From Planococcus citri (Eukaryota; Arthropoda; Insecta; Hemiptera; Pseudococcidae): a stretch of DNA of 64,000 nt. Shown here piece after piece: positions 1 through 13,499 of this stretch. A model generated the notes under the pieces. That model saw nothing but the letters and a program-made list of their open reading frames with translations, did no database searches and was not told the DNA's origin. The translations under genes were made by a program, and so were the position numbers. Positions within the stretch are counted from its first letter, which is position 1. Each line of letters starts with the position of its first letter. The stretch is from contig NC_088677.1 of NCBI RefSeq assembly GCF_950023065.1, positions 71,511,469-71,575,468 on the forward strand, in the 5' to 3' direction.

Positions 1-1480
1 AATCTGAGTTCTTCGTTTCATTTTTGAATTGATTACCAAAATTTAATCTTTGCAGTTTGCATATTCATTAGGTATCTTCTATTGTTTCGATATCAAATTT
101 CAAAACAAAACAAAACAAATGAGATGAAGAAACAAATTAAAAAATAATTAAAATGATAAAAATTATAAAATAATTTTTAATAAAAAAAAATTAATACAAA
201 TTATGCGCGACAGTGTGAACTGATCTGATATTCTCGCCTCACCTTACCTCACTCCACCCAACCTCTAAAGTTCTTTAGCTACCTCCCCCTCAAAATTCAA
301 TAAAGTTTCCAACTTTGATCAACAAAATCAAAAATGAATGATGACTCAACTTCGACGTTCCAGACTGAAAATAATGTTCCAGACTTCCAGTGAGTGCGTT
401 TTCTATCTGGAATAATAATTGGCAACACTGTGAAGAGCTTTTTCAGTCTCGCGCTTATTTTGAGAACGTGGTGGAGTATTTTTCGTTTCGGCATTCTTTT
501 TAGTTTTTATTCGTTTTTTGAGTGTATGACGTTCATAATTAATGCTGGATTTTTGTGTAATATTCGAAGATAATGATAATTAGATCTTATAATCTCTGTT
601 CGAAACGGTTCGTATGTCAACTCTAGTCAGATTTCATTCAATATGATCTACTTTCAACTTCTGCCGACAATTCCAATGAAGTAAGCTTTTTGTCTCGCAT
701 ACCTATTGAACTATACTATAGCGTTTCGTTTTGCATCTGTGAGTATTGTATTGTTTTATTCTGTTCTCCAGCTTGGTGAAAATTAGCCAAGTTTGACTAA
801 ATTTGCACTCAGAGTAAGTTGAAGAGCATCTTTCCAACCAATACATCCAACACCTATACCCTATCCTACTATCCGAATGGGAATATACTTACCTGTAGTA
901 ATTTTTAACGTCCCGGTTTGTACTAATACCTATTAAATATCGCGACATACCAACATCGAGTCACATCGAGTTAGGTATTTGTTTTTTTTCATGTTCAATT
1001 CTCGCTACCTATAGCTCGAAGGTTACATTATGGATTTACGTGTGTGATGTAGAATTTTGAATCGTTTGAAATATTTGTACGTAAATGAAGAACAGAGTAC
1101 TCCGGTCGGAATTCAGTTCGAAATACATGTTGGAAATTAACGTTGCTGAAACACACGATGTCGCTTCAAAGCTTCTATACATATGCCTAAGTGAACGATG
1201 AATGTTCTCGTTTATGATTCATGATGTCGAATTCAGACACTGTACTTCAGTAAATAAAGTTGAAGTTTTAGCATAACTATATAGGCGTACGTTAGGCTAT
1301 CGATAAGTATTCGTATTCTTTGATAAGAATCATTCATCTGATGAGATTCTTGGATGGTTAATAATATTCGTCAATTTGAGTTCATGTTTAGGCTAAGAGT
1401 ACAATCACCGCAGTTACCACCACCATCGTCGTGTTATTCGCCAATTTGGAAGCTTATACGACCATACGACGTTCACTCAC
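1..1480. other. Non-coding DNA, left edge
   Basis: An A-rich stretch with CAAAA repeats lies at 100-200. Apart from a minus-strand ACAG|GTAAGT at 891/890 there is nothing gene-like. Confidence 0.4.
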
Positions 1481-1682
1481 CGTCGAAAAGGCTACGCCGA
1501 TCACATCGAATTGAAGGAATATAGACGTCTCTAATACATACGAACAGCATCCACCTGGTCATCTTTATTGGTACGCGCCTGTCAGATAACGTAGTCGTGG
1601 GTTGAATATTGTGCCGCTGTAAACGAACGTCGAAGGGGGAAAATTCGTCATTTGCTACGCGACTACTCGAGTAATCTTCCAT
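1481..1682 (-). CDS. Possible minus-strand first coding exon, function unknown
   Basis: On the minus strand an ATG at 1682 opens a 67-codon frame that runs into GACG|GTGAGT, with the donor GT at 1480-1479. The predicted peptide starts MEDYSSSRV and contains no recognisable domain. The surrounding 1.4-2.0 kb is CpG-containing, as expected for a promoter-proximal exon. No downstream minus-strand exon is visible in the remaining 1.4 kb, so the call rests on the ORF and the donor only. Confidence 0.2.
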
Positions 1683-4600
1683 CGTTCAAGACGCCGACGA
1701 CCGTTGAGCGTTTCGACTACCATCGAGCTTCGGCGTGTGCTGGTCTATATTTGGACCAGTTAGCCTCCTATATTCTCCGTGGTTAACTTTGGCTCTTCAT
1801 CTCATCTGTGCGGCTCGGCTCGGCTGCTGTGCTGTTTTAACGCTATCGATTTTTCTGGCATCGGTTTCTGTACACAGCTTTGCTCGTCGGCGTCGCCGAC
1901 GACGACCGTCGTCCGCAGGTCGAAAGTTAACTCAACTGTGTGTGGGGCACGACCATGAGCCAAATATGGTGACGTATCTGCGTTCTGTTCGAATTTCAAC
2001 GCTGATTATGCCTCGTCGATGCTCCGTAAATAGCGATCTGCTTACTGGCCGGAGAATAAAATTATACTCTCGTAGTATAGGTATGCTGAAGGAAGAAGAA
2101 TCAGCTAAAATAGACGAGTACGTGCAGTTTGGTTTTTTCTTCAGTGTGGAAAATCCAATACGTAGCTCTTCGAGAATGAAGAAAATTCAACGTCATTGAA
2201 ATCGATACGAAACGCATATTATCGTACGTTAATACCTAACGTAGTTGACCAGCAGCGTGCCGCCTCAATACAGAGAAACCGACGACATATAGAAACAGAT
2301 TTGCAAGGCTAATAGAGAACCGACGACGCGGTGGCCGTTCCAACAGCTATCTTGACAAATGCCACGTGAATACGCGTATTAAATGGTAATTTATGAGAAT
2401 GTATTAACTCTCTGCCCCGGAATACGTGTATATCTACGTTGTATTACACTTATAGATTCTTCGAAGCACCAAAAACTGATTTTTAACACCTATGATCGTG
2501 TATGTCATCTTTGCTACCTGGTATAGCTGCCTAATGCCTACCAATACATCATTATTATCGAATACAAAAGCTAAAGCACGCCTATCTATATGGAACTTTT
2601 ACGTCGATGTACCTACATACGCACATAGCTCTGCCGTCGTCGTTCGATTCTGTGAATTTATGTATTTCATCTGCCTGCTCTTTGTGGCTTTGAACCAAGA
2701 TAAGGAGATTCTCATTAACGCCAATACACAATACCATGAAAAAAAAACCACCGCCGTATCAATTTTTTATCACGACCGTTATCTTCTTTCCTGTGTTACG
2801 TCGCGTCGTCGTCGTGGTCTTCTACATACAATGAGGCAAATACGTACATCTCGTGTACATAAATTACCAAAAAAAAAAACAACAACAGAACGCCATGGTC
2901 CGCGTACATATCTCATCGTCGCCGCGTAGTTACCAGAGGTCGTATTTATTATCGCGCTTGTTTTTTTTTTCTAACTCTTCTCTCATCGACTGCAATCGTC
3001 ACACGAGCGAGGTTGGGAGTATCGATAACACACCGTGCACCTACCGTTGTTGAGTTATTATACCATATTTATGCTGTCTTCGAGATCGAAATGATAATTT
3101 CACGTTCGAGTGTCGTCTGAAGAGGTACGGTACACGTCGTGTCAAACTTTAGAGATCATCCTTATCGGTTCGCTTCGGGTCAAACTGAGTCGACTTCGTC
3201 GCCAAATGGTCCGATTTGTTATCAGCGTCGTCGTTGAATACCTACTGGGTTCAAACTTCAAACTGAGCTGTCAACCACCAATACTTTTTGAAACGGCCTA
3301 TACTATTCAGCTATAATGTCCATGTTTGGAATTTGGAGCTTCTATATATAGGCTTCTGCATCGATGTGATTTTCAAATTTGGTCTATTAAATAAGTAGAT
3401 GAATTTGGATCCAGTGGCATCTAGGATAATATTGCCATCGTTGCTCATAATAATGCTGTTTTGCCATTTTCATTTCGATGGGACTTGCCAACCTCGATCT
3501 TCGCAGATTTTGGCTGCTACTGGTTGGATTGCTCTCAGTGGCTGATTTTATGTAGGTACCTATATTTGTTTACGTAGTACGTACCTAATCGTTCAAACGA
3601 AATACATTTCTAATGACTTCGAGGTTGAAATAGGTATACTACTCGTACGTTGATGGATTTGTCGTCTTGTGGACTCGTACGATGCCGTAGGCACCTTCCT
3701 ATATACCTGTACCTATTAAATTACTCACGTTTAAGCATACCGAGCATAGTGAACATAAAGCTTACGCAAGTCAAACGACAAATTAAGCTTTGTACAATTT
3801 CAGCCTCGGACGCGCTTATTGGCGGTGTTGATACGATAATTACGACTGTTCGTAATGAACTTCTCGGACCGACCTTGAGAAATTTTTCGTAACCGAAAAT
3901 AAAATGTGTTTTTTCAAAAAGTACCACCATCGATTCTGTATCAATTTCAAGGAGATATCTTGCATTCGAATTTCGAACTGTGGCTTTCAAGTTTTAACGT
4001 ATCGATGAGTGGACAATTCCTTTGCCAGGCCAAGAAGAGCTTAAGCACCCGGATTATTTTCTTCCCTATGGTGCTATCTCGAACTTGGATTGGGGAATTT
4101 TTTTCTTCTATGGTTTGGCACAGAATCAAACTCTCAGCTCTCCGCCATCGGAACGAGACCGATCGAATATAAAGTTAAACGTTGGTTGTCTTTATGGGTG
4201 TACTTTAATTACCATCGTCGGAGTAATTTTCGTATTGTTTTTTACGACTGCGATAAAATAATCCAAAGTATTACGCCGATTTTTTCGTTCAGCCGGTGTA
4301 ATTAATTACCTGAGGTCCGGTGCAGGTCTGCAACTCGGACATACTGGGCCCAATGCTGCAGTTGGAAAATCCGCCAACAGATGATATTACCCCAAAAACT
4401 CTCTGCAAAGTGCAAACTAGAAAAATTTGAGTTTGAATAAAAAATTCAGATATTATTGCTTCGTAAATGATGGCCAAGGTTATTGCACGTGTTAGTGAAC
4501 CTTTTTTTTTTACCTCCTGCTACCGCGATTAGCCTACACCAGCTTCAAGTCGAGATTTTACAGTTGATACACGATGTGTAGAGAACTTCCGCGATACCAG

Positions 4601-5489
4601 ATCTTGTTACGTTTCTCCCTCCTCTCCCCTCTCGCTCACTCTATCTTTTTCTATCTTCTCCCCTTTCGCTTTCTAGATGATAATTAAATTAACTCGAGTA
4701 CGGTTAACAATGCGTGTGATTCTGGTCCACGTGCCGTGCTGTGTACTTTGTGTTACCTCCGCCGCTGTTGTAAAAACTTCAATGAGACAGGAACCGGTTT
4801 CACATGTGCGTAAAGTGTTCTTACTACGTGTGGAGACCGTGTCTCATGTCTGAATGTCTCTCTCTCTCTGTGCCGGTGCTAATATCGTAATGTGGTTCTG
4901 GTTGTCGTAGGACACCGTTCGCTAATTTAGGTGTCTCGATATCATCAGGTGTACCTACCTACTGGATGAAGTGCATCGTTATGCTCATTTCAATGTGTTC
5001 ATTACGATTTTCGGTATAACATTGTGAGCAATTAGGTGGCGATGGCGTGTTTAGGTGTCTTATGACTATGATTATTGAATTGAACGAATAGGTTATGCGA
5101 AAAATACACGTATCATAAATACATAGTATACTCTTACCTATAGCTTACCTATTCGCGTTATGTGATGTGACGTATGGATAAGTGAATTTGAAATTCAAAT
5201 TTTTGTTCTTCGACTCGAAACACGATGCAATGAGACTTAATGTACATACTTAGACCTGCCAGAGAAACGAATCATTGATGACCTTAGAAATCTGACTAAT
5301 AATCCATTCGATGGTTGATTACTTGATTAACATCCCAAACCCTCATTCATCTGCGTGGACATCTGTGTTACATATTAGCTTTTCTGCCATCGAAGTTTCA
5401 GATTCTATAAGTGCATCTTTTGATTTTTTGTGAATTTTTAAGAATCTTTGGGCCAGAAATGCGAAAAAATCAAAATTTTATCAAATTGA
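1683..5489. other. Non-coding, partly CpG-rich unique DNA
   Basis: CGTCG/CGACG clusters lie at 1870-1920 and a TC run at 4857-4869. A 60-base pyrimidine tract ends in CTTTCTAG at 4676, a good acceptor without an obvious exon after it. Open frames such as 1735-2199 show no domain and no codon signal. Confidence 0.4.
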
Positions 5490-5640
5490 TCTAGAACACT
5501 GAAATTTGGAACATCAATTTTCGACCGTAAAATCGATTGAAAATAATTTCAAGCTATTTTGAACAGTTCTGGAGCCTCCAGCAAATTTTTTAAACTTGAA
5601 ATTTCCACAAAATTTCACCAAAATAAGTCAGCTTTTCAAA
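5490..5640 (+). repeat. Dispersed GAGCCTCCAG repeat, copy 1
   Basis: The core GTTCTGGAGCCTCCAGCAAA at 5566-5585 is followed by a TTTTTAAACTTGAAATTTCC-like tail. Further copies occur near 7009, 17690-17770 (inverted), 19905-20015, 20090-20130, 20240-20290 (inverted) and 20940. Confidence 0.5.
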
Positions 5641-5940
5641 TTTTTTCGTTAACCAGAACGCTCCAACTTTGTAGTGAATCATGAATTCCATAAAATTAAG
5701 TACTGCAAATATATCACACTACATTCCACAATCACAACTCGAGGCATAATAGGAAAAAATCAAGAGATACGTAATTTACGAGCGGAAAAGTAGGGTGAGG
5801 TAGCCCAATATGGACCACTGCTTAGTTATGGACTACCGGCCGATTTCGTTGGCTATGAGCACTTCCTAGTGGGAACAAGCTTTATCCAGTGTATTTTTCA
5901 TAGAAAAACACAATGAGACCAAAATCAAAGCCCATTCTAG

Positions 5941-6186
5941 TAATTGAAGAGCTCTATTCCAAAGTGGGTTAAGTCATTTCAAAAAAAGGCACGTTTTACG
6001 GAGATTTTCACTTCATAAGTGGGTTAAGTGATCGATTTTTCTACAAGTAATTGTTCTATGTCCAAAGAAAGGAAAGATGCACCGACCTTTGGAAACAGAA
6101 CAAATTTCAGCATCAAAAACTTAATAAATCGCATTTTTTGGAGGAAAAAATGACTTAACCCACTTTGGAATAGAGCTCTTCAATTA
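5941..6186. repeat. Perfect 39-bp internal inverted repeat
   Basis: 5941-5979 and 6148-6186 are exact reverse complements (core AAGAGCTCTATTCCAAAGTG), separated by 168 bases. They sit inside the larger inverted-repeat element and may mark a nested or composite insertion. Confidence 0.75.
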
Positions 6187-6276
6187 TTCAAGGTACAACT
6201 CATGGATATGATTTTTCAAAGTTCAAAGTTATAGGGTAGCCTAATATGGACTACCTGTAGATTTGCTACAGATTAA

Positions 6277-6540
6277 GTAGTCCATATTAGGGACCCAAAA
6301 TTTACTTTTCAAATTTTGATTCTTTTCAGGAAAAAAATTCATTCGACCCACTTGGAATTTAATCTTATTGTCTTAATTAAACATATGCTAATGTTGTTTC
6401 AGCAATTAAACGTATTTTTACAACATTGTAGCCTTTTTAAAAATGAATTTTCAAAGTAGTCCATATTAGGAACCCAAAATTCACTTTTCAATTTTTGACA
6501 TTTTTCAGAAAACAATTTTTTTTTGCCCTCTTGAAATTTC
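6277..6540. repeat. Two direct copies of an about 85-bp unit
   Basis: GTAGTCCATATTAGG starts copies at 6277 and 6456. Both continue ACCCAAAATT-CACTTTTCAA with a few differences, then decay around 6360 and 6540. They lie inside the 5793-6678 element. Confidence 0.6.
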
Positions 6541-6678
6541 TCAAAAAGTTTGAGGCTTTGGAATATGATAGTAGATAGATGTAGGTACATTTTAAGCTAT
6601 CAATGAAGTTTTTAGCTCAATTACAGCGACCACGACATTCAAAAACAAAAATGTGGTCCATATTGGGCTACCTTACCC

Positions 6679-8192
6679 TTACACAACTCTTTTTGTGAAA
6701 AAATCTAACAAAAAATAGAAAAATTAGTATTTTGCAACTACCTATGTACCATTGTACCTATTGAATTTGGTGTAAATCTATTATCAAGATGAAACAATGA
6801 AAAATTTTCGCATTCTTGGTAATTATTGATGTCGAAATTTTCTTCCTTTTGCCTCAAATTTGGTCTCGGATCTTTTCTCTCCCCTCCTCTATTTTTTAAA
6901 GGTCATTTTTACTACGATTTTTAAAAAAAATCTAAATGGAATGTATTTTCCCTTTTCTCAGTGTGAATTTAAGCTGGTTCTTTCCCTTTACCCTCCAAGT
7001 CGTTTTTGAGCCTCCAGCGACTTTTTGGAAATTGCAGTTTTCCAAAAAACGCCATAAAATCTGTTCAAATAATCTTTAGCACGTGTACTTTCGGGATTGC
7101 ACTGCTAGTTGATGACACACTTGACCGATTACACGCAATTTTTCCAAAATCCGGCTGTAAAAAAGAAAATTTTCACTAAGAAATCATCCAAGTCTACAGG
7201 TTTTTTTGCTTAAAAAATTGGAAACTTCTGTTTTAATTTTTTTTTACAACTTTTCATTCGAATTTGACTCATTGGGATATTTTTGTCATTTTGCTCATCT
7301 TTTCCGGTATTAACAATTTTTTCTAGTGATACTTGTTGGCTCCTATGCCATTTCAACAACCTGTAATAACCATAATATTTTGCTTTGCTGAACAAGTGGA
7401 CACGAGATCTGCCCATTCGTCTGCCTTTTCACTCAGTATCTTTCTCCAAGGCCCCAATTTGATTTCTGTATGAGTTGGTTTTCAAAATTGGATCAGGTCC
7501 CTCGAAACTATACGTATTAAAATTCAATTGTAGGTACATATTTTTTGAAAATTATGGTTTTGGTATTTCCCTTCCAGAGGCCCATTTTGGATTTTTGACG
7601 TGAGATATTCAAAACTAATCAAAAAACCACCATTTTGATTTCAAATTTAAATTTTTTGAAAATGTCTCACTCGGTATTACCTCTCTCCAGGAGCCCACTT
7701 TTAATTTTTGAGCTTTAAAACTCGTAATGTACCGTATTTTTTAAAAATTTTCGACTTTCGTTTTGGCGTCTCTTTTTTAGAGGCCCATTTTGAATTTTTG
7801 ACGTGAGATCATCATCAAAAATGAAATCAGCGTTCTTTGAAAATTTCTATTATGATACCAATATTAATTTTTTTGGATATTTTAGAGCCAGCTAGTTTTT
7901 TCCAGAAGCTCATTGTTGAGTTTTGAGTCAAGTGGCCCTCAAAAATGAAGTTATCGCAAAACCGTCTTGGACAAATTTTTGACTTCCTCCAAGTCCCTTT
8001 TTTGTTGAAATTGTCTATGAACACAGTCGTTTTGAATTTCATTTCAAATATTGATGAATAGGTACCTTTGTAACTATAGAATGAAATTACTCGATAAAAC
8101 CTAATTTTATAAGTAGTCAATTTACGAATCGACTTAACTACCTATACTTCTCCTATGCTGCAATTAATTTTTTGTTTTTTTTTTCCTTACAG
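6679..8192. other. AT-rich intron-like DNA
   Basis: Apart from the tandem array at 7440-7950 and a GAGCCTCCAG core near 7009, nothing is recognised up to the T-rich acceptor tract of the exon candidate at 8193. Confidence 0.4.
7440..7950. repeat. Degenerate tandem array, unit about 95-130 bp
   Basis: The motif AGAGGCCCATTTTGGATTTT or a close variant recurs near 7446, 7574, 7686, 7779 and 7905, each time followed by a TTTTTGA(C/G) stretch. Units differ in length and are strongly diverged. Confidence 0.5.
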
Positions 8193-8256
8193 GCCAAGTT
8201 TAGACACCACCGTCGCGTCGGAGTGGACGAAGCGGATAATGAAAAGAAATCCAAAA
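8193..8256 (+). other. Candidate 64-nt internal exon, gene unknown
   Basis: A long T-rich tract ending CCTTACAG (AG at 8191-8192) is followed by 64 CpG-containing bases and a strong donor, AAAA|GTGAGT, at 8257. Frame 1 reads a charged peptide (AKFRHHRRVGVDEADNEKKSK, 21 residues), frame 2 is also open, and frame 3 has a stop. The splice signals are good and the composition differs from the flanks. The gene is not recognised. It may be a coding exon of an upstream gene or a leader exon. Confidence 0.4.
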
Positions 8257-11200
8257 GTGAGTGATGTACATATCATGATTCAATTACGTTCAAGTATATA
8301 GTACTTAATTTAAACCTCTCATCTTCTGCTGCCTACCTATTTTACCTTTACCTACCCCTCGTCTCTCAACATGCAAGATAATGCAGAACAAACAACAAAG
8401 CAGAGACCTCAGAAAGAGAGCGGAGTGCTGGAGGGAATTGTTCGCAAACGATATTCGTCCATATTATCGGAAACGAGAGCAGGAAAATGGATGACAACGT
8501 CGACCTACCGACTCGACTGGCCGGCCAAAAAGATGAAATATCGACCAATAAAGAACTTCACTACAACGCGATAATAGTATGTATTTTGAGAGAAAACGAA
8601 CGAGCAGTGAGAGAGAGAGACAGGAGACGGAGAAAGAGACAGAAGAGTTATCTGATGCGTTGGCTTGTGTATCGTGTATCTGTTTGCGCTTTGGACCATT
8701 TTCATCTCTCCAGTCGGCATCTAACAGAAAACGATGAAAATGTCGTAGTTTAGCAGAAGTCAGAAGTGTACGAGTATACGTAATTTTAGCTCTCTACGAC
8801 TTGAAAGCTACGTTCGACGACGGTGTCCGTTGTCGTCTTCTTCGTCGAAAACTTTCACGTGTAGATTGGTGCGGCGGAGACTGGAGATTCGATGTAGTAG
8901 CACGTTGACAGCAGGCCAATCCCTTCGTTGTCCGTGTCCATTTGACTGTATTTTCGTGAAACTTGTGCTGCCAGTGCCTTGTGCCTTGCGGTGCTTTATT
9001 TTTGCCTCCTGCGTATGCTGACGCTGTACATGGTACAATTATTATTATGTATTGTAACCCTGCAGATTACGCTTTTGACATCGGCGTCGGCGTGCTCCCC
9101 TGCCCGGTCGTCGGTCGTCACCGTCGGCGTTGCCTTCTACCTTCTGACGTTTTGCTGTTTGTAATTATTATTATTCGAGGGCTCCCTCGAATATCGTCGT
9201 GTTGAGTGGTTAGTTTGGCAATCTTTTTGACGTCGTTATGAGAGCTTATGACTCTTATCTTGAGGCTTGTAGCTTGGCATGGGTTCAGTGAAGTGAACGA
9301 GATGCAGAAAGAGAGGCTGATGTAATTTTATTGGAAGATTACCTTGGATTGGAGTCTGGCCCAGAGGAAGTTAGAGCTGGTTTTGTTATTCTTGAAGTGT
9401 TTTTTTACTGCCTGCAATCGACTATACCATCGAGGAACTTGTATTGAATTCGGTGGTCAATTTTCCTCCTCAAGATACCCCTTTCTATGCAATTTGCTTT
9501 AAGCTTGGTAGAATTTATAGTTGTTTTTTCGAAAAAATCAACTCTGGAGTTATTTGTTTAAAAATTATTTTCCCCCCATTTTATTCATCTTGCTTGTTCG
9601 AGTGACCTATTTATATTTTTGGATTTGTTATTTTCCAAGTTTTTCATCTCTCCTCCATTTCTCTGCTCGCCTTGGTTTCTTGATCTACCTAAGTAGGTCA
9701 AATGAGCTGAAATATTTCTTTTAGAAAATCCATCGAGGTGGTTTTTGAATTTTGCTCTTTCAGAACGTTACATGTCCATCCAGCCGATAAGAAAATTTCA
9801 TTGAGAACATACGTATACGGTATACCTAGAGAATTTATCGACGTAGGTATTGATACAGCTCGTCAAACACATGTCGATTTTGAATGGAAACGTCGCGTCG
9901 TCGTCGTAGCTTCTTTGGCTGTTTTACCTACCATCAGCAAATATTGTACATAGACTGATTTTAGAACTTCGATTTTCCAACTAAAGTTCACACACGTGCA
10001 TTCGTACGAATTATATTCTACCTAAAGTATCTGTTTTTATTTTTTCCAACGCGATTAATCAAACACCTTAACTGCTTGCGTTGTTTTCGTCATTGTATAG
10101 TGTACCATATCGACACTTATGTAGTGGTTTGATCATCGATGGTGATAATAATTGTAGAAGGTTTTGATTGAAAACAACGTGTATTTTGTATTATGTATGC
10201 GAGCATATAAACTCCTATGAAGGTGGCGATGGCGTTCGTCTTTATATCTGCATGTTTACCTTTTTACGACGACGAGGTTCAAAGGTCAAATCTTTTTGCT
10301 ACGCTGTGTATAATGATCACATCGAAAGTTTACCTTCACACATTAGATATGTATTATTTAAAAAGTTTTATGGTATCGCATTAGGAATGAGAATTTGATT
10401 CAGAATACTTATATTTTATGCTACCTCCTGGGATCAGGGGTTCAACCCATTTTTCTCTTCCCTTCTTCTGTTTGCGAAAATGGGAGTCAAAATCCACTCA
10501 CGAATGAAATTTGTATTCTGAATCCTTCGTTTTCAGTTACGATGAGGAATCGTGAAATAATTCTGGATTTTGACCGAATTCACTAATGTGATTCTTTATC
10601 CTGAAAGGAAAGTGTAATAGTGTATCATGAAAAATTCAACCCTGACTAAAAAAAAAATCGATGAAGCATTCTTAAAATTGGTCATTTAGACAACATTTGA
10701 GGATTCACTCGAACCACTCGCCTTTCCGTTCATAAAATTTGAAATATATAGGCTTTCTCCCTTGCTGATATTATATGAAGACTAGAGAGAGAAAGGGGAA
10801 AATCGCCTGCAACGATCGATGAAAATTTGATATACCGAGTTAGGCTATACTTAGAATTTGTTTTCAAGATGTTTAAGAAAGAACAAAAGATTTTGAATTC
10901 CTTCCCCTCCCTCTTTAAGAAAGATTTGTTCGAAGAATGTACCTAATACCTACGTAATTTTTTGCCGAGTAAAAGCACATAATTTGAGGGTCATTAGATC
11001 ATGGAAATTGGGGGGGGGGACTTGGCAGTGACTTGTCGTTCCCAAATTTTGTACATTTAAAAAGGGGGGGTGAAGAGTATTTCAGAAAATGTTTAAAATA
11101 TTTTACATGGGTTATAAATTTGATTTTTCAAAAATTCTCCACAATTCGTAAAATGAATGAAATTGCCAAATTGTTTTCGTATATCTAATTAAACGTTATT

Positions 11201-13499
11201 TTATTTTGTTCGAAAAAAACAGCAAATTGAAAAACGAAAAAAATTTGTAGAAAATTTTGCAATTCTGCTGTTCTTTGACCTTCGTTTGCGTTGAATAAAT
11301 TTTGTAATAAAAAGGCAACTTTTTTTGTTCGTGGCCTCGTGGGAGAGTTAATGAAGTCTCAATTTTTTGATTTTTTAGACATCCTGTATAAATTATAATG
11401 AGAAAGTTTCCAGTCTTCAAAGTGAATTTTTAAAATTTGCCAATTTTAAAGAGAGTATTATTTAAAGAGCCACCCGACGTATTTTTTGTGGAAAGAGGTC
11501 GGAGAGGTGGAGGGTAACGCTATAATGGAGGTTTTCAAGTTTTTATGTTTGTCTTAGAAACGTTCACATTTTTTAAAAGCAATGTGGTGGTTCATCCTAA
11601 TTAATTATCAATCATCAGGGGCAGCTAGATAGGCGATGCTTTTATAGAGCTCAAGGAAAACCTTGAACAGGGGTCCACTGGTTATCGTGAATTTGTCGAA
11701 GTGACATTCAGAGAGATTGGAGTGGGGAGTGGAGGGGGGATGTAGCCATTCGCGAAAATTTGGAATAAATCATTTTTTTTTTAATATTCCATCCCTTGAA
11801 TTCCTTGAAAAATTTCGTAAAATGAAAGTTTTTTGAACCAAAAATGTCATGTTTTTTTTGAGAAAAATTGTCAGAAAAAATTAGCTTGCAAAATTTGTTT
11901 TTAATGAAAATTTTATAATTTTCTTTTTTTTGACGAGCGAAGCGAAAACTGAAGGTATTTTTAATGAGGTATCCTGTAATTAGCATTATTTTCTTAAACT
12001 ACTATTTTTAAAAATGATCATGGGGCTCTAGATAAATTTCATCAACTGCAATTTTCAGCCAAAAAAAAAAAACATAAAATAAATGAAATTCTGGTAAAAT
12101 CTCTTCTACAGAAGTGACATTGCTCTGCTTAGGAGGTAATTTTTACAGGTTTTAAAAGGTCCCAGGAATTTGAGCACTGCAAGTGTCAGGCACATCGAAT
12201 TTTTTTTCAGTGAACAGAAAAATTGTTGAAAAGTAGGTATTAATATTGTTACGTGATTTTAAAAAAGGAATTACGTAATGACGAGAAAATAATTATATAT
12301 TTCTGGTCTCGAAAAGCTAGGATAAGCTATAAACCTTGAGAACTCAGAGGGCTAAAAACTCTGAGGCATTCTACAGTTAGGACAGTTTCCCTGAATTCGG
12401 CTTTTTGAAAATTATTTAGGATTTTAAAATGCAAACATTGAGAAAAAATACCATTTTTTGTAAACTTGGAGTCCTACACCTCCAGGATTTAGGGGGAGGA
12501 AATGCCTCTGTACCTCTTGGTTCTATCAACACCTGACAAACATTACTTTTTGGAACACTTCGAATAGAATTAAAGAGCATTACAAATTGATAATTCCCAG
12601 AAAGAAAAGCTTTTCCTTTGATTGATTGAAAGTTCATTCAACTTTTTCAAACCATCCAAGCACTGCAGTGGTTCCCAATCATTACTTTTTAAAAAGCTTG
12701 GAACAGAAATTGAAAGATACGTATTAAAAATTCATAATTTTTCGTTTCGTGTTAAAAATGGAGAGCTTTTGTGTGATTGAAGAAATTAAGTAAATTTTCT
12801 TCTTTTTTTTTTCTACAAAAATAAAGTTTTTTAATGCATGGACTTTCTCTTGAATTTGAAATGAAAAAATTGCTATTCGGAGATAAGTACCTATGGTAAC
12901 TTTTTTTCAACATTTGAGATATACCCGTACGTTGAAAAAAATTCAAGATTTGCTCCCTCCTTCCTCCTTTTACCTCTTATCTCATCGACTCATCCGTAGT
13001 CGAACGAAAGCCTGTCACGATTGTTTTGTGACTTTTTGAATACCCTGTAGGTGGAGTCTAAAGTTTATGAGATTCTAATATAGGTCATCGAACGACCTTT
13101 CTATGAATCAACATGTTGGAAATTGGGAATTTTCGACTCTGGGTAAAATTTTCCTTTTAAAAAGTTATTTTTTGGCCTTTTTATTCGATATTTTCTTTTT
13201 TCAGTGTAGTTACTTCTCTGGAATTCCTAATTTTTTTTACAGGAGGACTTTTGTTTTCTTTTCTTGTCGTTCGGAATTGAATTTTGTGAAAGGTTTTGAA
13301 CCCCTGGTTCTTGCGAATTTCAACGCTAGGCAACTCGTTCACCACCAGATTTCCCCTTTCGTATCTGTCAGCGTGAAAATCTGTCTTGTCAACATGGTTT
13401 TATTAGACGATTGGACACTTTGTATAAACATTCGAGCATTAAGGAGACTCCAAGATGTAATGTTTCTCACCCAAAGGCATAAGCCTCGCTGAGCTGTGT
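8257..13499. other. Non-coding DNA
   Basis: A GA-rich tract lies at 8607-8650 and a CpG-richer patch at 9070-9200. A 10-base poly-G sits at 11010, and ACAGGGTGTC-family end-like words (CATCCTGTA, TACCCTGTAG) near 11382 and 13042. No gene is supported. Confidence 0.4.

Larger units (their letters stand above)
5793..6678. mobile_element. Non-autonomous DNA element with terminal inverted repeats
   Basis: The left end, GGGTGAGGTAGCCCAATATG plus GACCAC (5793-5818), is matched in inverted orientation at 6653-6678 with one difference. The core TAGCC(C/T)AATATGGAC recurs internally at 6234-6254, and inverted at 6277-6290 and 6456-6470. There is no transposase frame. A clean target-site duplication is not evident (GTA on the left, TTA on the right). 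Confidence 0.6.

Noticed and set aside
1735..2199. 154-codon + strand frame
   Set aside because: Starts within CpG-rich DNA and gives hydrophobic then poly-Arg sequence from CGT repeats; no domain and no splice context.
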